Program-made: the position numbers and the translations under genes | Assembly (NCBI GenBank): GCA_023404715.1 | Contig: JAEYAR010000108.1 | Location: 48,716 to 112,715, forward strand | From: Bacillota bacterium | GTDB lineage: Bacteria; Bacillota; Clostridia; Christensenellales; Aristaeellaceae | Direction: 5' to 3' | Length of the DNA: 64,000 nt | Shown: one piece after another, positions 6,987 to 16,243 of the stretch | Position numbering within the stretch: the first letter of the stretch is position 1 | Layout of the letters: the number at the start of each line of letters is the position of its first letter | Notes under the pieces: model-generated | Told to the model about the DNA's origin: nothing | Seen by the model: only the letters and a program-made list of their open reading frames with translations | The model's database searches: none

Positions 6987-8885
6987 TTATTCGGCGGGCG
7001 TTTCCTCCGCCTGGACGGCTTTTTTGCGCGGGCCGCGCTTCTTCGGGGCGGGTTTGGCCTCGGGCGCGGGCGCTTCCTCGGAGATCGGGGAGGCTTCCAC
7101 CGAGGCGGGCGTCTCTTTCGCCTGGACGGCCTTCTTGCGCGGAGCGCGCTTTTTCGGGGCGGCTTCGGTAGCGGGCGCGGGCTCAGCCCCGTCGGGTTTT
7201 GCCTCGGCTGCGGGGGCAGCCTGCGCTTCCACGGCCTTCTTGCGCGAGCTGCGCTTTTTCGGGGCGGGCTTGGCTTCGGGCGCGGCCGCTTCCTCGGGGA
7301 TTGGGGAGACTTCCACTGCGGCGGGCGCTTCCTCCGCCTGGACGGCCCTCTTGCGCGGGGCGCGCTTTTTAGGCGTCTCTTCAGTCTCGACGGTTTCTGC
7401 CGAAGGAGCGGTTTCGGCCTTGACATCGGGCATCTGCTGCATGAGCGGCGGCGTCGTGAGCTTTTCGTACATCGCCGCGTACTCGCCGGCGGAACGGCTC
7501 CAGCTGTAATCGCCCGTCATGCCGCGTACGATGAGATTATACCAGACGTCTCGGTTGTTATGATAGCAATCGACCGCGCGGCGCACGGTATAGAGCATGT
7601 CATGCGCGTTATAGTTGAAGAACGTGAAGCCGTTCCCCTCGCCGGTGGCCTCGTTATAACTGAGCACGGTGTCGCGTAGGCCGCCCGTCTCGCGCACGAC
7701 CGGCACCGTGCCGTAGCGCAGGGAGATCATCTGGGAAAGGCCGCAGGGCTCGAAGAGAGAAGGCATCAGGAACATGTCCGAGCCCGCATAGATGCGATGC
7801 GCGAGCTGGTGGTTCATCTGGAAGCGCGCGGCGATGCGGCCCGGATAGGCGGTCTCCGCCCACTGGAACAGGTCGGTGTATTTGGCGTCGCCCATGCCCA
7901 GCACGACGAGCTGTATGCCCGTATCCATCAGCTCGCGGATGACGCGCTCGACGAGGTCGAGCCCCTTCTGGTGGGAGAGGCGCGTCACCATGCCGACGAC
8001 CGGCGTGAACGCCTCTACGTTTAGGCCAAGCTCGCGCTGCAGGCTCGCTTTACAATATTCCTTGCCGCCCAGCGAGAATGCGCCGTAGTTGGCGTAGATC
8101 ATCGGATCCTTCTCCGGGTCATAATCGTCCACATCGATGCCGTTGAGGATGCCCATGAGCTGACTGCGGCGCGCGCGCAGCAGGCCCTCAAGGCGCTCGC
8201 CGTAGTAAGCGGTCTGAATCTCCTCGGCATAGCTGGGGCTGACCGTGGTGATCTCGTCCGCATATACGAGGCCCGCCTTCAGATAGTTTGCGCAGCCGTA
8301 GCACTCCAGCTTATCGGCGGTGAAGAGGCTGTCGCCCAGGCCGAGCGTATCCTGCACGTCCTTGATGCCGAAGACGCCCTGATATTGCAAGTTGTGAATC
8401 GTGAACGCCGTCTTCATCTGGCTGTAGAAGGGGAAATGGCGGTATTGGATGTTGAGCAGCGCGGGGATCATGCCCGTTTGCCAATCGTGACAGTGGAGAA
8501 CGTCCGGCTGGAAGCCAAGATTCGGCAGAGCGTCGATAACCGCGCGGCAAAAATAGCCGTAGCGCTCGTACTCGTCGCCCCCCATGCCGTAGATGTAAGA
8601 GCGGCCGAAGTAATAGGGATTGTCTACAAAATAAAAGGTCACGCCCTGATATTCAAGGGACTTGACGGTGCAGGGCTGATGGCGCCAGCATAGCTGCACC
8701 TCAAACGCGCATTCCTCCTTCATCTGGCTTTGCCACTGATCGGAGATCGCGCTGTAGAGCGGCAGGATGACGCGCACGTCCACGCCTTTCGCCTTCAGCA
8801 CGGGGGGCAACGCGCCCGCCACGTCGGCGAGGCCGCCCGTTTTGACAAAGGGTACGCATTCGGAAGCCGCAAAAAGAACTTTCAT
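6987..8885 (-). CDS. glgA: Glycogen synthase (GT5) with a C-terminal repeat tail
   Basis: ADP-glucose:glycogen glucosyltransferase, elongating alpha-1,4-glucan in the cytoplasm. I start at the ATG at 8885 (MKVLFAASE), which has AAGGAGGAG 10 bases upstream; the frame extends 35 codons further but without family similarity. Residues 1-480 are a normal GT5 enzyme: KTGGLADV near residue 15 binds ADP-glucose, HCHDWQT follows mid-domain, and SLFEPCGLSQM carries the catalytic acid region. Residues 485-632 are odd. They hold four copies of PKKRxPRKKAVQA separated by Ala/Pro/Glu-rich spacers, resembling histone-H1-like tails. No standard GlgA has this, which runs about 480 residues. The gene follows glgD by 137 bases. 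The catalytic call is firm; the tail's role is unknown. Confidence 0.96.
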   Translation of the reverse strand: MKVLFAASECVPFVKTGGLADVAGALPPVLKAKGVDVRVILPLYSAISDQWQSQMKEECAFEVQLCWRHQPCTVKSLEYQGVTFYFVDNPYYFGRSYIYGMGGDEYERYGYFCRAVIDALPNLGFQPDVLHCHDWQTGMIPALLNIQYRHFPFYSQMKTAFTIHNLQYQGVFGIKDVQDTLGLGDSLFTADKLECYGCANYLKAGLVYADEITTVSPSYAEEIQTAYYGERLEGLLRARRSQLMGILNGIDVDDYDPEKDPMIYANYGAFSLGGKEYCKASLQRELGLNVEAFTPVVGMVTRLSHQKGLDLVERVIRELMDTGIQLVVLGMGDAKYTDLFQWAETAYPGRIAARFQMNHQLAHRIYAGSDMFLMPSLFEPCGLSQMISLRYGTVPVVRETGGLRDTVLSYNEATGEGNGFTFFNYNAHDMLYTVRRAVDCYHNNRDVWYNLIVRGMTGDYSWSRSAGEYAAMYEKLTTPPLMQQMPDVKAETAPSAETVETEETPKKRAPRKRAVQAEEAPAAVEVSPIPEEAAAPEAKPAPKKRSSRKKAVEAQAAPAAEAKPDGAEPAPATEAAPKKRAPRKKAVQAKETPASVEASPISEEAPAPEAKPAPKKRGPRKKAVQAEETPAE

Positions 8886-8988
8886 ATTTTTGAGTTCTCC
8901 TCCTTTTTGAGTGGTATATGTAAGCGGCCTGCACGGCCGAATATCGTTTGATTCTACCCGGCATGCCTGTATTCCTCTTTTTGGGTAC

Positions 8989-9016
8989 AAAAAGGGAGGC
9001 TGGCAGCAGCCCCCCC
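8989..9016 (-). terminator. Possible partial terminator between glgD and glgA
   Basis: On the minus strand GGGGGGCT GCTG CCAGCCTCCC, with one mismatch, is followed by TTTTTG, 6 bases past the glgD stop. It would reduce glgA expression relative to glgC and glgD. Confidence 0.45.
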
Positions 9017-9022
9017 GAGCGT

Positions 9023-10147
9023 TTAGATGACGACGTCCTTCGCGATGACGATAGGATAGGCTTCGGGGCCGATGAGGCGGCCGTTACGGCGGATGATCGC
9101 CTGCTTATCCAGAATGCAATGGTCGATCTCGGCGCCTTCCTGAATTTGGGCATCCTGCATGATGACGCAATTGCGCACCGTCGCGCCCTTGGCGACGCGT
9201 ACGCCGCGGAAGAGCACGGAGTTGATGACCGTTCCCTCGACGATACTGCCGTTGGCGATCAGGGAGCCCTGGATGTCCGGCTCGCCGATGTAGCGGGCGG
9301 GCATGTCGTCGCGCACCTTGGTGTACACCGGTCGCTTGAAGAGCTCGTTGCGCACTTTGGTGTCGAGGATGTCCATGTTAAAGCCGAAGTAGCTCTGCAC
9401 GCTGTCGAGGCGCCAGGCGCGGTCTTTGTACTCGTAACCGCAGACCTTCATGGTGCCCTCGTTGACGAGGCGCTGAATGATATCGCGGCCAAAGTCGTGC
9501 AGGCCGTTCGCGGCGCCCTGCTCTACCAGATAGCGCAATGTTTCGCGCTTGAGCAGGTAGACCTCGAGCGAAGCGCAGTCGCGGCTGGGCTCGGTCGGAT
9601 CGATCTCGATGCCCGTGATGCGGCCGGCGTCGTCGGTGGTGAAGAACGCGTTTTCGTCGCCGCCGGCGCATTTCTTCATGGAGGGATCCTTCGTGTACAT
9701 GATCGTGATGTCCGCGCCGCTTTCGACGTGCTGGCGCAGCATGTCGCTAAAGTCCGCGTTGTAGATCGTATGGCTGTTGGTGAGGATCAGGTATTCCTGG
9801 CGGGAACGGCGCAGGTAACCCGTATTGCTCTTGAGCGCGTCGAGCAGGCCCGTATAGACGCCCACGTTTTCGCGCGTGAGGAACGGCGGCAGGATGACCA
9901 GGCCCTGGTTTTTGCCGTGCAGGTCCCACTCCTTGCCCGAGCCGAGATGATCCATGAGGCTATGATAATTCTTCTGCGTGATGACGCCTACGTTGCGTAC
10001 GCCCGAATTCACCAGGCTGGACATCAAAAAGTCGATGACGCGGTAGCGGCCTGCGACAGGCAGGGCGGCTACGGCGCGCACGAGCGTCAGCTCGCGCAGG
10101 CGAATGTCGTTTTCGCCGGTATAGATGAGACCCATTACGTCTTTCAT
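9023..10147 (-). CDS. glgD: Glucose-1-phosphate adenylyltransferase subunit GlgD
   Basis: This 374-residue protein is the GlgD paralogue that assembles with GlgC in Firmicutes and raises its activity. It has the nucleotidyltransferase core (PVAGRYRVIDFLMSSLVNSG) but lacks the GGxGxRL nucleotide loop at its N-terminus, which begins MKDVMGLIYTGEN instead; that loss is typical of GlgD. The C-terminal third is a left-handed beta-helix of hexapeptide repeats (SLIANGSIVEGTVINSV). AAGGAGG lies upstream of the ATG at 10147, and glgC ends 12 bases before it, so the two are translated together. Confidence 0.95.
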   Translation of the reverse strand: MKDVMGLIYTGENDIRLRELTLVRAVAALPVAGRYRVIDFLMSSLVNSGVRNVGVITQKNYHSLMDHLGSGKEWDLHGKNQGLVILPPFLTRENVGVYTGLLDALKSNTGYLRRSRQEYLILTNSHTIYNADFSDMLRQHVESGADITIMYTKDPSMKKCAGGDENAFFTTDDAGRITGIEIDPTEPSRDCASLEVYLLKRETLRYLVEQGAANGLHDFGRDIIQRLVNEGTMKVCGYEYKDRAWRLDSVQSYFGFNMDILDTKVRNELFKRPVYTKVRDDMPARYIGEPDIQGSLIANGSIVEGTVINSVLFRGVRVAKGATVRNCVIMQDAQIQEGAEIDHCILDKQAIIRRNGRLIGPEAYPIVIAKDVVI

Positions 10148-10159
10148 GTGCTCGCCTCC

Positions 10160-11347
10160 TTACGCCTTTTTCTGCTGCGCTGCGTCGATCTGCTCGCCCG
10201 CCTTGACGACCGTGCCTGCGCTGAGGGTAGCGCCCGGGCCGACGACGGCGATGTTGCCGGTCTCCTCGCCTACGATGCATCCCGGGCCGATGTGGGCCCC
10301 CTCGGCGACGATGGCGCGGCGTACGATGGCGCCGCGGTCGATGACCGCATGCGGCATGACGACGGAATCCGTGACCTGCGCGCCGGCGTCGACCTTGACG
10401 CCCGCGAACATGACGCTGCCGCTGACCTCGCCGACCAGCTCGCAGCCCTCGGTGATCAGGGAGTTTTGTATTTTGGCGCCTGGCGCGGCGTAATGCGGAG
10501 GCATGCCGGGGTTACGGGCGTAGATGCGCCATTTCTTGTCGTACAGGTCGATGGGCATGGGCTGACGCAGGAGATCCATGTTGGCCTCCCACAGGCTTTC
10601 GATGGTGCCCACGTCCTTCCAATAGCCGTCGAACGTATAGGCAAGCAGGCGCTGGTCGTCGCGCAGCATGTTGGGAATGATGTTTTTGCCAAAATCGTTG
10701 GAGGACTTGGGATCCGCTTCGTCCTCGGTGAGGTATTGGTAGAGCTTTTTCCAGCTGAAGATGTAGACGCCCATCGAGGCTTTGTTGGACTTGGGGGTCT
10801 TGGGCTTCTCTTCAAATTCGACGATACGCCCGTCCTCATCCGTATTCATGATGCCAAAGCGGCTGGCCTCGGCCCACGGCACCTCGCGCACCGCGATGGT
10901 GCAATCGGCCTCGTGCTTGATGTGGGCCATGAGCATGGCGTTATAGTCCATCTTGTAGATATGGTCGCCCGAAAGAATCAGGACGTAATCGGGGTCGAAT
11001 TGCTGGATAAACCCGATGTTCTGATAGATCGCGTTGGCCGTGCCGCGATACCATTCGCCGCTCTTTCCCTTGACGTAGGGCGGCAATACGTAAACGCCGC
11101 CGTTTGTGAGATCCAGATCCCAGGGCGAACCCGAGCCGATGTAGGCGTTCAGCTCGAGCGGCTGATACTGCGTCAAAACGCCGACGACGTCGATGCCCGA
11201 GTTGGAGCAGTTGGATAGGGGAAAGTCGATGATGCGGTACTTACCGCCGTAGGGGACCGCCGGCTTGGCCATGTTCTTGGTCAAGATGCCCAGACGGCTG
11301 CCCTGGCCGCCCGCCAACAGCATGGCCACGCATTGCTTTTTCCTCAT
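10160..11347 (-). CDS. glgC: Glucose-1-phosphate adenylyltransferase, catalytic subunit GlgC
   Basis: Makes ADP-glucose from ATP and glucose 1-phosphate, the committed step of glycogen synthesis. The 395-residue protein shows the nucleotide loop LLAGGQGSRLGILT (residues 10-23), the substrate site PAVPYGGKYRIIDFPLSN, the metal-site aspartate in SGDHIYKMDY (near residue 128) and a C-terminal hexapeptide beta-helix. It is the first gene of glgC-glgD-glgA, starting at 11347 behind GGGAGAG. An extended -10 promoter lies about 210 bases upstream, leaving a long leader. Confidence 0.97.
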   Translation of the reverse strand: MRKKQCVAMLLAGGQGSRLGILTKNMAKPAVPYGGKYRIIDFPLSNCSNSGIDVVGVLTQYQPLELNAYIGSGSPWDLDLTNGGVYVLPPYVKGKSGEWYRGTANAIYQNIGFIQQFDPDYVLILSGDHIYKMDYNAMLMAHIKHEADCTIAVREVPWAEASRFGIMNTDEDGRIVEFEEKPKTPKSNKASMGVYIFSWKKLYQYLTEDEADPKSSNDFGKNIIPNMLRDDQRLLAYTFDGYWKDVGTIESLWEANMDLLRQPMPIDLYDKKWRIYARNPGMPPHYAAPGAKIQNSLITEGCELVGEVSGSVMFAGVKVDAGAQVTDSVVMPHAVIDRGAIVRRAIVAEGAHIGPGCIVGEETGNIAVVGPGATLSAGTVVKAGEQIDAAQQKKA

Positions 11348-11556
11348 GGTGTTTCACTCTCCCGGAAAAAAAGTAGGGTTTTGGGGTATGACGGTTGGAA
11401 GGCTTGGACACGGCCCGACCGGGCCGCGCGAACGGGTCATGAGGGACGGACAGCTCATCTCTGCTTGCGCAAGTGCGCTGCCTTTTCCTCAGGCAAAATG
11501 CTTTCGTTCAGTTCAACGGCCTCCTAAGCCTGCACAACGGCTAGTTGCACAGTTAA

Positions 11557-11565
11557 ATTATAGCA
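11557..11565 (-). promoter_or_regulatory. Extended -10 promoter candidate for glgCDA
   Basis: On the minus strand TGC directly precedes a consensus TATAAT; the -35 region is poor, as extended -10 promoters tolerate. Between here and 11930 I see only AT-richer noncoding sequence, with no convincing gene on either strand. Confidence 0.5.
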
Positions 11566-11937
11566 TGACTGCGCGCTGCATGCCACAGAAACCTTGCCAC
11601 ATCTGTGTCAAAATTGAGCAAAACGATAGAAAAAGATGTTTGAATTTGTCCCTCTGGGCGAAAAACGTCCCGCGTGCCCTTGCCAAATGCGCCGTACATG
11701 GCTTCGCCCAAAGTGGACGGATGCGCCGGCGCCTAAGGCAGCAACGAAGGTCAGGAAAGATCAGCAAAAGACGTGGAAAGAAAAAAACGGCGTTTTTGCG
11801 AAAAATGCAGGATTCCTGCATAGTCGCCCGCCGATAAATGCACTTTAGCGCGAGGCGCCTGGGGTAAAAATGCGCAAATTGGGGTTTTTGCAGGATCGGT
11901 CTAAGAATCATTTTTGACGACATACGTACAAAAGACG

Positions 11938-11965
11938 TGGACTTTCCGGTCAAAAGTGCTATAAT
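11938..11965 (+). promoter_or_regulatory. Promoter of the small membrane protein gene
   Basis: TGGACT, 16 bases, TATAAT, with a TGC extended -10. The downstream ribosome-binding site AGGAGAGGG is at 11975-11983. Confidence 0.6.
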
Positions 11966-11989
11966 AGGGGTGCAAGGAGAGGGAAATGC

Positions 11990-12211
11990 ATGAAAGGCAT
12001 GCAGGTGAATCCTTCGCCGAAACCATTAAGGAGTGACATTAAAATGACTGTCCTGTTCGTGTTCGTTGCGCTGATGATCGCTAATTTTCTTTTCACCCGT
12101 TGGGACGATAAGCGCATGGAGGAAGCCCGCCGACTGAACGACTTCTACCGCATTGAGTACAAGAAGTGCTACGATGCCACCATGGATACCAATTGGATGA
12201 CCAACAACTAA
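11990..12211 (+). CDS. Small membrane protein of unknown function
   Basis: The 73-residue product has one membrane helix (about residues 20-37, TVLFVFVALMIANFLF) followed by a charged tail rich in Arg, Lys, Asp and Tyr. The gene has two credible starts. AGGAGAGGG serves the ATG at 11990, and a second AAGGAG serves an in-frame ATG at 12044, giving a 55-residue form that begins at the helix. Its own promoter and a strong terminator make it a monocistronic unit. I do not recognise the family. Confidence 0.75.
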   Translation: MKGMQVNPSPKPLRSDIKMTVLFVFVALMIANFLFTRWDDKRMEEARRLNDFYRIEYKKCYDATMDTNWMTNN

Positions 12212-12263
12212 AGACCGAATCGTACCTGAAAAGCGACGAACTTTTACCGATTGGGATATGATA

Positions 12264-12298
12264 AGGCCGCGGTCCGTTTATACGGACCGCGGCTTTTG
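12264..12298 (+). terminator. Rho-independent terminator
   Basis: GCCGCGGTCCGT TTAT ACGGACCGCGGC followed by TTTT: a perfect 12-base stem that isolates the small membrane protein gene from the germination operon. Confidence 0.93.
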
Positions 12299-12354
12299 TA
12301 TATTTCTCCAGCGCATGCACATACTACCTGCCAGATGAAGCTGGAGGGATGGAT

Positions 12355-13872
12355 ATGGCGAGCATCGCGGACCCGATGAACCAGAAGCTGACCCGTTCGC
12401 TCGCGGAGAACCTGCGCGCATTCAAGAATATCCTGCGCATGCCGCGCAATAAGGACGTAATCGTGCGTGAGTTCGTAGCCGGCGACTTTCAGGCGGCGAT
12501 CCTTTGCATGGACGGCATGGCCAATACCGACATGATCGATGAGAATATCTTAAAGCCGGTCATGCGCCTGGACGGCCCCTTAGACTGCGACGAGCAGGAC
12601 CGCTGCGCTTACCTGGTATACAACGTGGTATCGGTCGCTCCGGCAGGGGATACGAACAGCTGCGAGGAAGGGCTGCAGGCGATCTTGGACGGGCAGACGT
12701 TGCTGCTGTGCGACGGATGCGATACGGGATGGGTCTTCGATACGCGCGGCTATGAGCGCCGCAGCGTCGGCAAGCCCGATAACGAGGAGGTCGTGCTCGG
12801 CCCGCACGAGGGCTTTACAGAGAACCTGCGCACGAACATCACGCTCGTACGCCGCGTCGTGCGCACGCCGCGACTGGTGACGGAGATGGTCAGCCTCGGC
12901 ACGGGCGTGAAGACGCGTTGCGCTGTGCTCTACCTGGACGGCGTGGCGGAGGCCTCGGTGGTCGAAGAGGTCTTTCGCCGGCTGAACGGCATCGCGGCCG
13001 ACTTTGTGCCCGGCACAGGACAGCTCGAGCAGCTCATCGAGGACCATCCGTTTGCGCTGCTACCGCAGACGATCAACACCGAACGGCCCGACCGCGTAGG
13101 TTCCTTTCTGCTCGACGGACAGGTGGCCCTGCTCGTAGACGGCTCGCCCTATGCGCTTGCGCTGCCGGCGACGCTATTCCACCTGTTGCATACGCCGGAC
13201 GACACGTTTATGCGCTGGCAATACGGCTCCTTCCTGCGCATCGTGCGCATGCTGGGCATCTTTGTCTTTCTGTTCCTGCCCGGGCTGTACATCGCCGTGC
13301 TTCGCTTTCACCAGGAGATCCTTTCGCCCATGCTGCTCACTAGCGTATACGAATCGCAGGCGCGCGTGCCCTTCCCCATCTACCTGGAGGCGCTGCTGAT
13401 GACGTTCGGCTTCTTCCTCATCAACGAGGCGGGGCTGCGCGCGCCGGGCTCGCTGGGCAACGCTTTGGGCATCGTCAGCGGCCTGATCCTCGGCCAGGCC
13501 GCCGTCTCGGCCGATTTGGTGAGCCCGCTGCTGCTCATCGTCGTAGCGGCCAGCGGCCTGGGCGGCTTTGCGGTGCCCAACTATAGCCTGAGCCTCGGCT
13601 TTCGCATCGCGCAGCTCGTCGTGATGACGGCGGGCGCGCTCTACGGGCTGTACGGGATCCTTCTGGTGACGTTTGCCTACGGCGCGCTGCTGTGCCGCAT
13701 GACTTCGCTAGGCGCGCCGCTGCTCGCGCCCGCTACGCCGAAGCGCCCGGGTAACGCGGACCTGCTTGTGCGCATGCCCATCTGGTATCAGCGCACGCGC
13801 GGCTTCTTCTCGACGCCCGCGCATATGCAGCGCGTCCGGGGACGCGTGCGCGCCTGGGAACGTAAAAAATAA
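12355..13872 (+). CDS. Spore germination protein, GerA/GerKA family (A subunit)
   Basis: A subunit of the inner-membrane nutrient germinant receptor of endospores. The ATG at 12355 is preferred because GGAGGG ends 6 bases before it; the ATG at 12349 would leave one base. The 505-residue product has a soluble N-terminal half (to about 290) and then five or six membrane helices. The family hallmark PFPIYLEALLMTFGFF with NEAGLRAPGSLGNALGIV lies near residues 337-375. The B subunit gene follows, in the usual gerXA-XB-XC order. Confidence 0.94.
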   Translation: MASIADPMNQKLTRSLAENLRAFKNILRMPRNKDVIVREFVAGDFQAAILCMDGMANTDMIDENILKPVMRLDGPLDCDEQDRCAYLVYNVVSVAPAGDTNSCEEGLQAILDGQTLLLCDGCDTGWVFDTRGYERRSVGKPDNEEVVLGPHEGFTENLRTNITLVRRVVRTPRLVTEMVSLGTGVKTRCAVLYLDGVAEASVVEEVFRRLNGIAADFVPGTGQLEQLIEDHPFALLPQTINTERPDRVGSFLLDGQVALLVDGSPYALALPATLFHLLHTPDDTFMRWQYGSFLRIVRMLGIFVFLFLPGLYIAVLRFHQEILSPMLLTSVYESQARVPFPIYLEALLMTFGFFLINEAGLRAPGSLGNALGIVSGLILGQAAVSADLVSPLLLIVVAASGLGGFAVPNYSLSLGFRIAQLVVMTAGALYGLYGILLVTFAYGALLCRMTSLGAPLLAPATPKRPGNADLLVRMPIWYQRTRGFFSTPAHMQRVRGRVRAWERKK

Positions 13873-13900
13873 GGAAAAGCGCGAAGGGGGATATCGGTCG

Positions 13901-15055
13901 ATGGTCATAAACAGGCGCCAGCGGCGGAGTACGCCGCCGAAGACAAAGGGCGAACAGATCGGGCAGCGCATGCAGGCGGCGGTGCTCGCCCAGGGTATGC
14001 TCGTGGGCACGATGGCCGCCGGGCAGCTCTTTCTGGACGGGACGGGGCGCATGCTGCCGGGCGTGGGGGGCGCGCTGTGGTGGGCGGCGCTTCTATGTCC
14101 CATCGGGGCGCTTATGCTCGTGCTGCCGATTTCCCGCATGCGAAAGGAAGCGGACGGGCAGGAGATCTTCGCCATTGCGATGGACGTGTTGCCTTATCCC
14201 GTGGCGGCTGCGCTGTGCGCGCTGTGCGCGCTGACGCTGCTGACGGATGCGGCGGTGGCGCTACAGGGCCTGACGGAGCTGACGCACGCATCCCTCATGC
14301 CCTCCGGCGACCCGTTCGTCATCACGCTGCTGACGCTCGCCGCGCTGCTCATTTCCGCTTATGCGGGGCTTACGGGCATGCAGCGCCTGGCGTATCTGCT
14401 CCGCCGGGTCGTGCCGGTGATCCTCTTCGCCTGCGCGGCGTGGACGCTGTGGGGCAGGCCGCTGGAAAACCTCTATCCGCTGGGCGGTTACGGCGTCGCT
14501 TACAGCCTCTCTATCGGCCTGGGCAGCCTGGGCGCGGGCGCCTGTGCGCTGGGACTGGGCTTTTTGCCCGGCGGAGTGGCGGAGCGCCCGTCGGTCGACG
14601 CCAGGGAGAATTGCGGCTTTATCCTGTCGGGACACATGCTCGCGGTGCTGTTGCTCTTCGGCTTTTCGCTCTCCACGCCCTACAGCCTTTGGCAGGTGAT
14701 CGGCGGCTGGGGGGAGCGGATGATCCTTCGTGGGCACTCCGCGCTGTACAACGGCATTCTTTACCGGCTGATGACGGTACTGCAGCTGACGGTGCTGCTG
14801 CTCAGCGCAGGCGGGGCGTTGCTCTTTGCGGCGCATGCGGCCGCGCGTATTACGCGCACGCCGCATGACCGCATCGCCTTTGCCGCCGTGTTCGCCCTAT
14901 TGTTCGCGGCGATGATCGCCGGGCGGTTTATCGGCATGGATTGGCTGTTTGTCCTGATGCCCTGGCGGTACGCGGCCGCGCTCGTCGTGGTGTGGGCGCC
15001 CTTTATCGCCCAACGCGCTGCGCATAGGCGGCGAGGGAAGGGGGAAGGCGCATGA
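13901..15055 (+). CDS. Spore germination protein, GerB/GerKB family (permease-like B subunit)
   Basis: This is the amino-acid-permease-like (APC fold) subunit that forms the germinant pocket and channel. I start at the ATG at 13901 (MVINRRQRR), with GAAGGGGG about 12 bases upstream; the frame runs back into gerA without a site. The 384-residue protein has about ten hydrophobic helices after a basic N-terminus. Sequence identity to typical GerB is not obvious by eye; the assignment rests on topology, length and its place between A and C subunit genes. It overlaps the C gene by 4 bases (ATGA). Confidence 0.87.
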   Translation: MVINRRQRRSTPPKTKGEQIGQRMQAAVLAQGMLVGTMAAGQLFLDGTGRMLPGVGGALWWAALLCPIGALMLVLPISRMRKEADGQEIFAIAMDVLPYPVAAALCALCALTLLTDAAVALQGLTELTHASLMPSGDPFVITLLTLAALLISAYAGLTGMQRLAYLLRRVVPVILFACAAWTLWGRPLENLYPLGGYGVAYSLSIGLGSLGAGACALGLGFLPGGVAERPSVDARENCGFILSGHMLAVLLLFGFSLSTPYSLWQVIGGWGERMILRGHSALYNGILYRLMTVLQLTVLLLSAGGALLFAAHAAARITRTPHDRIAFAAVFALLFAAMIAGRFIGMDWLFVLMPWRYAAALVVVWAPFIAQRAAHRRRGKGEGA

Positions 15056-16242
15056 AAAAAGCGATTTTGATCGCCCTTTTGTTCGCATGCCTGCCTCTGC
15101 TATGCGCCTGCGGGGACGGCATGGAGATCGAGGAGCACGCGTTTGCCCTATCCATGGCTGTCGACCGCACCGACCTGGGGCAAACCCGCGTGAGCCTGCA
15201 GGTGCTTGCCGGAGGACAATCGGGCGGCGCAGAGGGCGGGGAGGCAAAGAAAAAAGAAGGGGAAGAAACGGGGGGAGAGGATGAGCCCGCGCTCGTACAG
15301 GACGGGTATCTGCTCGTCTCGGCGACGGGAGAGGACTATCCGCACGCCCTGGCGGTTCTGGCCGCGACCGTGCCGCGCAAGCTTAGCCTTTCGCACCTGC
15401 GCGAGGTCGTCGTCAGCGAAGAGCTCGCGCGCTCGGAGGCGTTTTATCCGCTGCTCATGCAGATTCACGCCTCCTATGAGGCTGAAGAGAGCGCTTTCCT
15501 CGTCGTCAGCAAGGGAGAGGCGCAGAAGGTCATCGCCGCGCAGCGCCCCTATATCGGCTCCCGCCTGTCGCGCTATCTGGAGCTGCTGTTTGCGTATTAC
15601 ATCGACTTGGGGTATATCCCGCAAAGCCGCTTGGGCGACGTGATGCGCACGATGACGGCGCAGGTGGGCGATCCGGCGGTGATCTATGCGGCGGTACACG
15701 ACACGCAGGATGCGCCCACGTACGCGCAGGCAAACGCGCTCGACGCGCTGCCGGGCAACCTGCCGCATCAAAGCGCCAGCAAGCTGGACTTTCTCGGCGC
15801 GGCGATTTTCTCCGAACGGAGGATGGTCGGCGCGCTGACCGGTACGCAGGTGCAGCTGCTGCGCATGCTCACAGGCGAGTTCAAGCAATGCCCTTACTTT
15901 CTGGGAGACGAGGAATACACGCTGCGGCAGACGAAGCGAAGCCGCCAAAGCGTACGCTTTAGCGGCGGCCAGGCGTCGGTCGCCGTCAGCGTGCACCTGA
16001 CGGCGGAGAAGCGGATTCCCGCACAGGTGGACGCGGCGGCGCTGCGGGGGCAGCTGGAACAAGAGCTGCACGGCTTGATCACAAAGCTTCAGAGCACGAA
16101 CAGCGATTGCTTGGGTTTGGGCAGGCAGGTGATCCGCCGCTATGCCACCGTGGCGGGCTGGGAGCAATCGAATTGGCGGGCTGCGTACGTCGCGGCGCCG
16201 GTACAGGTAGAGGTAGGGCTGCTGGTGCAGCAGGGAAGATAA
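15052..16242 (+). CDS. Spore germination lipoprotein, Ger(x)C family (C subunit)
   Basis: The 396-residue protein opens with a lipoprotein signal (MKKAILIALLFACLPLLCAC), cysteine 20 being the likely lipidated residue. EIEEHAFALSMAVDRTD and the later SHLREVVVSEELA match the N-terminal Ger(x)C domain, and VSVHLTAEKRI belongs to the C-terminal domain. A Lys/Glu/Gly-rich stretch near residues 62-78 looks like an unstructured insert. It overlaps the B subunit by 4 bases and ends one base from the convergent ArsR-type gene, with no terminator between them. Confidence 0.93.
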   Translation: MKKAILIALLFACLPLLCACGDGMEIEEHAFALSMAVDRTDLGQTRVSLQVLAGGQSGGAEGGEAKKKEGEETGGEDEPALVQDGYLLVSATGEDYPHALAVLAATVPRKLSLSHLREVVVSEELARSEAFYPLLMQIHASYEAEESAFLVVSKGEAQKVIAAQRPYIGSRLSRYLELLFAYYIDLGYIPQSRLGDVMRTMTAQVGDPAVIYAAVHDTQDAPTYAQANALDALPGNLPHQSASKLDFLGAAIFSERRMVGALTGTQVQLLRMLTGEFKQCPYFLGDEEYTLRQTKRSRQSVRFSGGQASVAVSVHLTAEKRIPAQVDAAALRGQLEQELHGLITKLQSTNSDCLGLGRQVIRRYATVAGWEQSNWRAAYVAAPVQVEVGLLVQQGR

Positions 16243-16243
16243 A

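Noticed and set aside
8948..11218. 756-codon open frame on the plus strand
   Set aside because: It is the antisense of glgD and glgC. Long antisense frames are common in GC-rich genes; composition (Asp/Val/His/Arg) is not protein-like.
11558..11953. 131-codon minus-strand frame in the glgC upstream region
   Set aside because: No ribosome-binding site, cysteine/arginine-rich and no recognisable pattern; overlaps two promoters.
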